Assembly (NCBI GenBank): GCA_001399705.1 | Contig: LJCR01000014.1 | Location: forward strand, 1 to 18,744 | Length of the DNA: 18,744 nt | Direction: 5' to 3' | DNA from: Kouleothrix aurantiaca | Lineage (GTDB): Bacteria; Chloroflexota; Chloroflexia; Chloroflexales; Roseiflexaceae | Part shown: positions 6,946 to 12,377 of the stretch, piece by piece | Layout of the letters: the number at the start of each line of letters is the position of its first letter | Position numbering within the stretch: the first letter of the stretch is position 1 | The notes under the pieces: model-generated | Database searches by the model: none | What the model was told of the DNA's origin: nothing | Seen by the model: only the letters and a program-made list of their open reading frames with translations | Made by a program: the position numbers and the translations under genes

Positions 6946-7025
6946 CATGCTTTGGTGTCTGCCGTGGTGTCGCGCTAGCCGCGCGACCCGTGGCCAGCAC
7001 CGGTGCCTGCCCGATAAGGGGCCGT

Positions 7026-7676
7026 ATGTCCGCCGCGACGGCGACACGTATCATCGTTATTGCTCCGACCACACTCGCTCGTGAGGCGTGGCGGGCGCTG
7101 CTTTCCAACCAGCCGGATATCGTCGTCGTTGGCGCGGTGGCGGACACGCAGCACCTCGCCTCACTGCCAGCGCCGGCTCAGCCCGCGACACTGCTCCTCG
7201 ACGTCCCCACCCCGCATCCCGATCTGATTCGACGGTGCCGCGATACAATGCCCGGTGTGGGCACACTGGCGCTCGTCAGCTCGTTCGATTTGGCGACGCT
7301 GCTGCCGCTCCTGCAAGCAGGCGTGACTGGCTGTCTTTCCCGCGACGATTCAGTGAGTGCGCTGGTCCGCGCGCTCATCGCCGTGGGACGCGGCGAGCTC
7401 GTGTTGCCGCCAGCGATCGCCGCTCGCGCCCTCGCTGCGCTGGCGCGCGGCGAGATCAGTCAGCCAGAGCCAGCCGAGTCGCTGTCCGAGCGCGAGGTGA
7501 TGGTACTGGGCTTGCTCGCGCGGGGACTGACCAACAAAGATATCGCGCAGACCCTCATACTGAGCGTGCGCACCGTGGAGGCCCACCTGCGAAGCATCTT
7601 TGTCAAGATCGACGTTCGTTCTCGCACGGAGGCCGCGCTGTGGGCGGTGAGACAGGGGTATGGAGCCGGCCAGTAG
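7026..7676 (+). CDS. LuxR/NarL-type regulator with a degenerate receiver domain
   Basis: The product is 216 residues. The N-terminal half (about 8-125) has the layout of a response regulator receiver, but the acidic pair is absent (IVIAPTTLAREAW where IxxDDH is normal) and the conserved Lys of the GYLLK motif is replaced (GCLSRDD). An Asp remains at the usual phosphorylation strand (LLLDVP). The C-terminal half (about 150-212) is a clear LuxR/NarL helix-turn-helix: LSEREVMVLGLLARGLTNKD, then LSVRTVEAHLRSIFVKI. ATG 7026 follows AAGGGG; the open frame runs further upstream over the hairpin at 6890-6945 without family sequence. No histidine kinase is adjacent. It probably works without phosphorylation, or senses something else, and may control the surrounding genes (inference). 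Confidence 0.85.
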   Translation: MSAATATRIIVIAPTTLAREAWRALLSNQPDIVVVGAVADTQHLASLPAPAQPATLLLDVPTPHPDLIRRCRDTMPGVGTLALVSSFDLATLLPLLQAGVTGCLSRDDSVSALVRALIAVGRGELVLPPAIAARALAALARGEISQPEPAESLSEREVMVLGLLARGLTNKDIAQTLILSVRTVEAHLRSIFVKIDVRSRTEAALWAVRQGYGAGQ

Positions 7677-7690
7677 GTGAAATCACCTAG

Positions 7691-7712
7691 CGGTGGTTCG
7701 GTTGTTCCACCG
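7691..7712. terminator. Small hairpin between the regulator and the membrane protein gene
   Basis: CGGTGG (7691-7696) and CCACCG (7707-7712) form a 6-bp stem with a 10-base loop, 15 bases after the regulator stop. There is no T run; its function is uncertain. Confidence 0.3.
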
Positions 7713-7772
7713 TAGCGGCATCGGCCGAAGCGGAATACACTGCTGGCATACGAGTGGTATGTCAGAAAGGAC

Positions 7773-8843
7773 ATGACAATGATAAACCTGATTCAATCGC
7801 TCGAACGGCGGAGCTTGCCCCCGGCGGTGCAAGCCCAGCCAATCGGCGGGGTACGGTTCGACTGGACGATGGTCGTCCTCAGCGGCGCGCTGGTGGGCGG
7901 AGCGCACCTGGACGCCTGGGCGCACGAGCACGGCCGCGTGGACACCAGCTTCTTTACGCCGTGGCACGGCGTGCTGTATTCCGCGTTGCTGCTTGTCGGC
8001 GCATTTCTGATCATTGCCTTTCTGAGGAACGTTGCGCGCGGCTACGACTGGCGGCGCGCGCTGCCAGTGGGCTACGGACTCTCCCTGGTGGGAGTACTGG
8101 TGTTCGGCGCCGGCGGCATCGGTGACATGATCTGGCACGTCCTGTTTGGAGTAGAGAACGATCTCGAGGCGCTGCTCAGCCCAACGCACCTGCTGCTGGC
8201 GCTCGGCTGGGTGCTGATCGCCAGTGGGCCGCTGCGCGCGGCCTGGCAGCGTGCCGATGACGCGCCATCTGAGCTGGCAGCATTCCCCACGGTGTTCGCG
8301 CTGACGTTCATCCTGTCCACATTTACGTTCTTCACGGTCTACGCCAACCCGTTCACGCACGTGTTGTCGGCGGGGACCCAGCCGGAGGAGGGCGAATTCG
8401 TCAAGGCGCTGGGCGTCACGGCGTTTCTGATCCAGCCGGCGCTACTCATGGGCGTGGTGTTGCTGGCCCTGCGGCGTTGGATGCTGCCGTTCGGCAGCCT
8501 GACGCTGCTGCTCACGCTTAACACGGCGCTCCTGAGCGTAATGCATGACCTGTACATCTTTATTCCGGTCGCCGCGCTGGTAGGCCTGCTGGCCGACGGG
8601 CTGATTCGGGTCCTCCGACCTTCCATGGAGCGCTTGGCGGCGCTGCGCGTGTTCGCGTTCGCCGTGCCTGCGATGCTGTACACGTTCTACTTCGTGACAG
8701 TGCTGCTCACCGCCGGCATCGCATGGTCGACACATCTCTGGACGGGGGCGATCGCGCTGGCGGGGGTTGTCGGACTGCTGCTCAGCTACCTTGCAGCGCC
8801 GCCGCGCTATCCGACCACACAGTTCGCGGCGCCACGGTGGTAA
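7773..8843 (+). CDS. Polytopic membrane protein with conserved-looking His residues, unknown function
   Basis: The product is 356 residues with about nine or ten hydrophobic segments between residue 30 and the C-terminus. Striking His-containing motifs sit at membrane borders: GGAHLDAWAHEHGRVDTSFF followed by TPWHGVLY, then GDMIWHVLFG, SPTHLLLA, MHDLYIF and STHLW. I associate this pattern, especially the HLDxWAHxHG and TPWH blocks, with a widespread uncharacterised membrane family of Chloroflexota and Actinomycetota, without a known reaction. Paired His at membrane borders suggest metal or haem binding (inference). ATG 7773 follows GAAAGGACATGACA; an ATG one codon pair away makes no practical difference. 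The next gene starts 82 bases downstream on the same strand. Confidence 0.8.
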   Translation: MTMINLIQSLERRSLPPAVQAQPIGGVRFDWTMVVLSGALVGGAHLDAWAHEHGRVDTSFFTPWHGVLYSALLLVGAFLIIAFLRNVARGYDWRRALPVGYGLSLVGVLVFGAGGIGDMIWHVLFGVENDLEALLSPTHLLLALGWVLIASGPLRAAWQRADDAPSELAAFPTVFALTFILSTFTFFTVYANPFTHVLSAGTQPEEGEFVKALGVTAFLIQPALLMGVVLLALRRWMLPFGSLTLLLTLNTALLSVMHDLYIFIPVAALVGLLADGLIRVLRPSMERLAALRVFAFAVPAMLYTFYFVTVLLTAGIAWSTHLWTGAIALAGVVGLLLSYLAAPPRYPTTQFAAPRW

Positions 8844-8925
8844 CGGTACAGACTGGCGGTCGGACGTTTCGGGTGGATCGGATTGTCCGGCCGCACGGTG
8901 AAATGTTCACTGGAGGAGCGCGCCG

Positions 8926-9546
8926 ATGACGACCAGCGTGAATGTATCCGTGCCACCTACGCCAGTAGCTGTGCTTGGCACGCTGGCTGAGTTTCACCGC
9001 GAGCCGATACCCTACGATCTGGCCGCGCTTGTGCGGCTTGCGGTCACACTGCGGCCAGACCTGCTCTGCCTGGACATGACGACCGAGCAGTGGCTGCAGC
9101 GCACCTTTGATGATCTCCCGCCGGAGTACCGCGATGCGCTGCTGCCGCTGGCCGATCAGACCGACATTGTGGTCGTGCCGATCGCGGGCGACCGGCCACC
9201 GAAGGAGGCTGCTCCGCGAGGGTGGCGCGGGCGGGCCATTGCGCTGCTTCGGCGCTGGCTCGCCTTGCTTCAGCGCACCGCGCCCGGCCCCGATGCGGTG
9301 AACGCCGGGCCGCGCCACTTCCTCGCCGACCTGCTCTACGCGGCCATCGACACGCTCGCGGGCCGTGGGATGTGGGACGCGCAGCGCGCCCACGCCGATG
9401 TTCTCGTGCAACGTGTGCTGGAGACAGTAAGACGTGATCCAAACTGTCGCGTGCTGGTCGCGGTGAACGTGCGCTACTGCCACCGCATCCGCCGCGCTTT
9501 GCGCAGACATCCGGACGTGCGGGTCGTACACTATGCGGAACTCTAG
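8926..9546 (+). CDS. Uncharacterised 206-residue protein
   Basis: I do not recognise the family with confidence. It begins with a short beta strand (VAVLGTLAEFHREP) followed by LRPDLLCLDM and TTEQWLQRTFDDLPPEYRDAL, a layout reminiscent of TraB/ChaN-like proteins (GTxH, then PDxxxxE), but the key residues are not all present. A Pro/Arg linker precedes a helical C-terminal half. It has no signal peptide or membrane segment. ATG 8926 follows GGAGGAG at good distance. Its stop is 10 bases before the ICMT-like gene, so the two are translationally close and likely one operon with the membrane protein upstream. Confidence 0.75.
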   Translation: MTTSVNVSVPPTPVAVLGTLAEFHREPIPYDLAALVRLAVTLRPDLLCLDMTTEQWLQRTFDDLPPEYRDALLPLADQTDIVVVPIAGDRPPKEAAPRGWRGRAIALLRRWLALLQRTAPGPDAVNAGPRHFLADLLYAAIDTLAGRGMWDAQRAHADVLVQRVLETVRRDPNCRVLVAVNVRYCHRIRRALRRHPDVRVVHYAEL

Positions 9547-9556
9547 GAGCGAGGCG

Positions 9557-10150
9557 ATGAACGACGCAATCTTCCGAGGGAGCCTGGCGCTGGTCTCGGG
9601 CCTTCTGACCGTCATCCGGTTGTTCTATGGCTGGCGGGCGCGCCAGAGAGGCGGCAAGGTGATCGCGCGGCGAGCAAGCTGGGGCAGGACAGCGGTACTC
9701 TATTTGCTGGGCGGAGCGGCGGCGCTCGCATCGATCATGTACATCGTCGCGCCAAAACGCCTCGGCTGGGCCGCGCTGCGGCTGCCGGCCTGGGCGCGGT
9801 GGCTTGGCATTGGGCTTGGTGGCGTCACCGTGCACCTGTTTGGCTGGGTGCATCACACATTAGGCACGAATTGGTCGATGCCTGCGGAGATCAAGGAACG
9901 GCAGATGCTGATCACCAGCGGGCCGTACCGCTGGGTGCGCCACCCGATGTACACCACGATCTTCCTCTGGGCGGTAGCCTTCCTGCTGATGTCGGCGAAC
10001 TGGCTGGTTGGCGGGGCATGGTTTGGTCTCGGCCTGGTAGCCTCGGCCGTGGTCCATGTCGAAGAGGTGGCGCTGATCGATACCTTCGGCGAGGCGTACC
10101 GTGTGTACATGCGGCGTACCGGGCGGTTTCTGCCGCGCTTGCGGCCCTGA
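9557..10150 (+). CDS. Isoprenylcysteine carboxyl methyltransferase (ICMT)-like integral membrane methyltransferase
   Basis: The product is 197 residues with about four or five membrane segments. The C-terminal half has the ICMT/PEMT signature: GPYRWVRHPMYT near residue 120-135 and, later, the Glu-Glu of HVEEVALIDTFGEAYRVYM followed by RRTGRFLP. These residues form the SAM-binding site in the family. Bacterial members methylate small hydrophobic or lipid substrates of mostly unknown identity. ATG 9557 follows AGGAGCGAGG and lies 10 bases after the preceding stop; a split SAM methyltransferase gene begins 24 bases downstream. Two methyltransferases in a row suggest a lipid-modification pair, now broken by a TnpB element (inference). 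Confidence 0.88.
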   Translation: MNDAIFRGSLALVSGLLTVIRLFYGWRARQRGGKVIARRASWGRTAVLYLLGGAAALASIMYIVAPKRLGWAALRLPAWARWLGIGLGGVTVHLFGWVHHTLGTNWSMPAEIKERQMLITSGPYRWVRHPMYTTIFLWAVAFLLMSANWLVGGAWFGLGLVASAVVHVEEVALIDTFGEAYRVYMRRTGRFLPRLRP

Positions 10151-10174
10151 AGCGATGGCCTGGAGAGACAATCT

Positions 10175-10523
10175 GTGCATATCGAGCGAATCAAAAAGAA
10201 ATATCAGCGCAACGCGCGCTTCTACGATCTCGTCGAGTGGCCGTTTCGCATCCTGCGTGCTGCGGCGATCGACGAGTTACAGCTTCGTCCAGGTCATGTC
10301 GTCCTGGACCTCGGTTGTGGTACCGGGCTGAGTTTCGCCTTACTTGAGGACGCGGTTGGCCCCAGCGGGCAGATCGTCGCGGTGGATGTGAGCCCGGACA
10401 TGTTGGCGCGGGCATTGGAGAAATGTATTCGTCACAGGTGGACCAACATCAGCCTGATCGAGGCGGATGCCGAAACGATGGGCTTGCAGGCAGACTCAGT
10501 CGATCGGGTGCTCTGCTTCTATA
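10175..10523 (+). pseudogene. SAM-dependent methyltransferase, 5' part, split by a TnpB element
   Basis: From GTG 10175 (GGAGAG upstream), the frame encodes a class I methyltransferase: HVVLDLGCGTGLSFALLE (SAM-binding glycine loop), IVAVDVSPDML and SLIEADAETM, then DRVLCFY, after which the TnpB element begins. Joining base 10523 to 11906 restores FYTHDIMTSP in frame and gives a complete 220-residue protein (663 bases including the stop), so the gene was intact before the insertion. As it stands the frame would end at 10549 with a 124-residue fragment lacking the C-terminal half. It resembles UbiE/phospholipid N-methyltransferase-type enzymes; the substrate is unknown. Confidence 0.9.
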
Positions 10524-10543
10524 GTATCCCTGCGTCTAGCGTT

Positions 10544-11800
10544 TTATGACACCAGGGCAGGATTCGTGCGCTGGCGCTGCCGATTGGGCAAGACCAGCGG
10601 CACAGGCTGTACTACCCAGCCTCGACCCCCTGGCCCAAAGGCGTCGGGGGCTGCTTTGCGACCAATGTTGTACGAACCGTTTACGTCGGCATTGATGAGC
10701 CGGCCATCGCTGGCCCGAAACAAGCCGCGCGCAATCCGCTTGCCGGCGTAGTGCGCGTGATGCTGGACCGGCTCATTATCCAGGAAGCTGACCTTGGAGG
10801 TGTGAGCCTCTTCATGCACGAGTACGCAGATACCGACGATCTCTGCCTTGTAGGTGAGCATCGCGATGAAGCGGGCGTGCGGGATAAACACGAAGGTCTG
10901 GTTGGTGCGCCGCCCCAATCTGACTCGCTGCTTCCAGTTTGGGTTGTGGCCGATGACAAGCGTGCCAATGCGGTGTTGCACCAGCAAATTGATGATGGCA
11001 CGGCTGGCATTGTGGAGGTAGTCAGTAATTCGGCGGTTGCGCTTGTCGGTGATGGCATCCAGCCGGCGGCTGGTATGGCGATTCTGTTGAAGGCGGGCCT
11101 GAAGCTGCGCGCGGCGCTTGTTGTAGAACTGGTTCAACGCCTTGAGCGGTCGCCCGTTAATCAACCGCGGCACAAAGCCGGGCAGACTTGCAGTTAGCGC
11201 CGCGAGGTTGTTGACCCCAATATCGATGGCTGCCACCAGCGCGGGATCGAGCGGAGCGGGGGTGATCGGTTGCTGATAGACGACCTCGATAGTGTAGTGA
11301 GTGCCGTGCGGGACAATCCGCACTTGCTGCACGGCGGTCTGCCGTGTTTGCACCTGGATGGGGAGGCCGGACGGTTGAATGATGCCCTGCCGCAGCAGTG
11401 GACGGCTGATGGCCTGGATGGTATAGGTCAGCACGTTGCGGCCTTGCTTACCGAGGTATTTGGGGAGCCGGGGGCGTCCCAGAAAGCGCGATGGGTCAGC
11501 CTTCCAGGCGGACACTGCCGCGAAGTAGCTCTCCCAGGCCACGCGGACTTGTTTGAGTACCCATTGGGCGACCTTCGCGGGCAAAGCGCGATACGGCTCG
11601 GTTTGGCGCATCTGGTGGGCCAGTGCTGGGTAGTGGATGCGTTCAGCGCGAAAGATATAGGCTTGACGCACCACGTAGTTGGCCGCATTGTAGAGATTCT
11701 TCGAGGCGAACGCGGCGGCGTCGATCGCGGCAAAGCGCGGATCGTGCCGATCAATACGATGGTGTTCGACAAGACGCATCGCGAGACTCGTATCAATCAT
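10544..11800 (-). CDS. tnpB: TnpB, RNA-guided endonuclease of an IS200/IS605-type element
   Basis: The product is 418 residues from ATG 11800. The N-terminal region has the OrfB pattern (ASKNLYNAANYVVRQAYIF, then YPALAHQM), and the C-terminal half has the RuvC nuclease sites: AIDIGVNNLAAL (Asp), VHEEAHTSKVSFLD (Glu) and NADVNGSYNIGRK (Asp). The usual CxxC...CxxC zinc finger between the last two sites is absent; the protein has only one Cys. TnpB cuts DNA guided by an RNA from the element's right end, which promotes retention of the element. ATG 11800 is preferred over the longer ATG 11869 because a strong promoter (10-base scores TTGCAC, 17 bases, TATACT) lies between them. All three catalytic residues remain, so it may be active. 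Confidence 0.9.
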   Translation of the reverse strand: MIDTSLAMRLVEHHRIDRHDPRFAAIDAAAFASKNLYNAANYVVRQAYIFRAERIHYPALAHQMRQTEPYRALPAKVAQWVLKQVRVAWESYFAAVSAWKADPSRFLGRPRLPKYLGKQGRNVLTYTIQAISRPLLRQGIIQPSGLPIQVQTRQTAVQQVRIVPHGTHYTIEVVYQQPITPAPLDPALVAAIDIGVNNLAALTASLPGFVPRLINGRPLKALNQFYNKRRAQLQARLQQNRHTSRRLDAITDKRNRRITDYLHNASRAIINLLVQHRIGTLVIGHNPNWKQRVRLGRRTNQTFVFIPHARFIAMLTYKAEIVGICVLVHEEAHTSKVSFLDNEPVQHHAHYAGKRIARGLFRASDGRLINADVNGSYNIGRKAAPDAFGPGGRGWVVQPVPLVLPNRQRQRTNPALVS

Positions 11801-11822
11801 AGAACGGGTGTTCTCACTTGGA

Positions 11823-11851
11823 AGTATAGCAGAAGGGGTAGATTTGTGCAA
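11823..11851 (-). promoter_or_regulatory. Sigma-70-type promoter of tnpB
   Basis: On the minus strand, TTGCAC (11851-11846) and TATACT (11828-11823) are separated by exactly 17 bases, close to consensus. The -10 lies 22 bases before ATG 11800, giving a short leader. Confidence 0.65.
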
Positions 11852-11905
11852 CAGAACGCCAGAAAACACGATACAACGCTAGAAGTTCAAGAAACGGTTT
11901 CTATA

Positions 11906-12219
11906 CGCACGATATCATGACCTCGCCGCGCGCAGTCGCGCAGGCAGTCCGAGCATTGCGGCCCGACGGACGGTTCGTGGCAGGTGGCGGGAAATGCGCA
12001 CGCGGACTGCGTGGGGTTGTGCTGAATCTGATCACGCTCCTCTACTCGCTGCCCTATATTACAAACCTTGCGGACACGACACGCCCCTGGACGTATCTGG
12101 AACAGCTGCTCGGGCCGCTCGTAGTGCAGGAATGGCTATGGGGCAGCGCGTATCTCGCGCACGGCGTCAAACACCCATCCAGCTTGCAGGAACTTGACAG
12201 GGCGTATGCGCAGCCATGA
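11906..12219 (+). pseudogene. SAM-dependent methyltransferase, 3' part
   Basis: This continues the methyltransferase fragment that ends at 10523. It reads HDIMTSPRAVAQAVRALRPD then GRFVAGGGKCARG, followed by a hydrophobic C-terminus (LNLITLLYSLPYITNL, then WTYLEQLLGPLVVQEW) and a stop at 12217-12219. The frame rejoins the 5' part exactly when the element is removed, and no further mutation is visible, so the insertion looks recent. ATG 11917 could start a fragment, but it would lack the SAM site. Confidence 0.88.
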
Positions 12220-12313
12220 GTCTCCCTGCAGCGCTGAGCGCTTGATTATGTAGCAGAGATAGGAGCCGAACGAATGACAGCGCTTACTCAACCACGAACG
12301 ATACGAGCTGGGT

Positions 12314-12357
12314 TCAAAACACCGTTCTTCACCACTCGCTTGCGAGTGGCGGTTGTT
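12314..12357 (+). terminator. Intrinsic-terminator-like hairpin ahead of the copper ATPase gene
   Basis: CCACTCGC (12332-12339) and GCGAGTGG (12342-12349) form a perfect 8-bp stem around TT, followed by CGGTTGTTT; an A-rich arm upstream (AAAACACCG) partly pairs with this. It lies only 21 bases before the ATPase start, so it may end the methyltransferase transcript or act as a leader attenuator for the ATPase. I found no convincing promoter in 12220-12377. Confidence 0.55.
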
Positions 12358-12377
12358 TAAGATAGGGGGGAAAGAAG

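Larger units (their letters stand above)
10524..11905 (-). mobile_element. IS200/IS605-type element carrying tnpB only
   Basis: The element interrupts the methyltransferase gene. TTCTATA flanks it on both sides (10517-10523 and 11899-11905), leaving one copy when the element is removed, so the ends are fixed to within seven bases. Near-terminal inverted repeats are visible: TCTAGCGTTTTAT (10535-10547) and ATACAACGCTAGA (11871-11883), 12 of 13 matching. There is no tnpA, so movement would rely on a TnpA from elsewhere. Its left end (upstream of tnpB) is at 11905 and its right end at 10524. A guide RNA would be expected to span the tnpB 3' end and run into the methyltransferase sequence. Confidence 0.85.
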
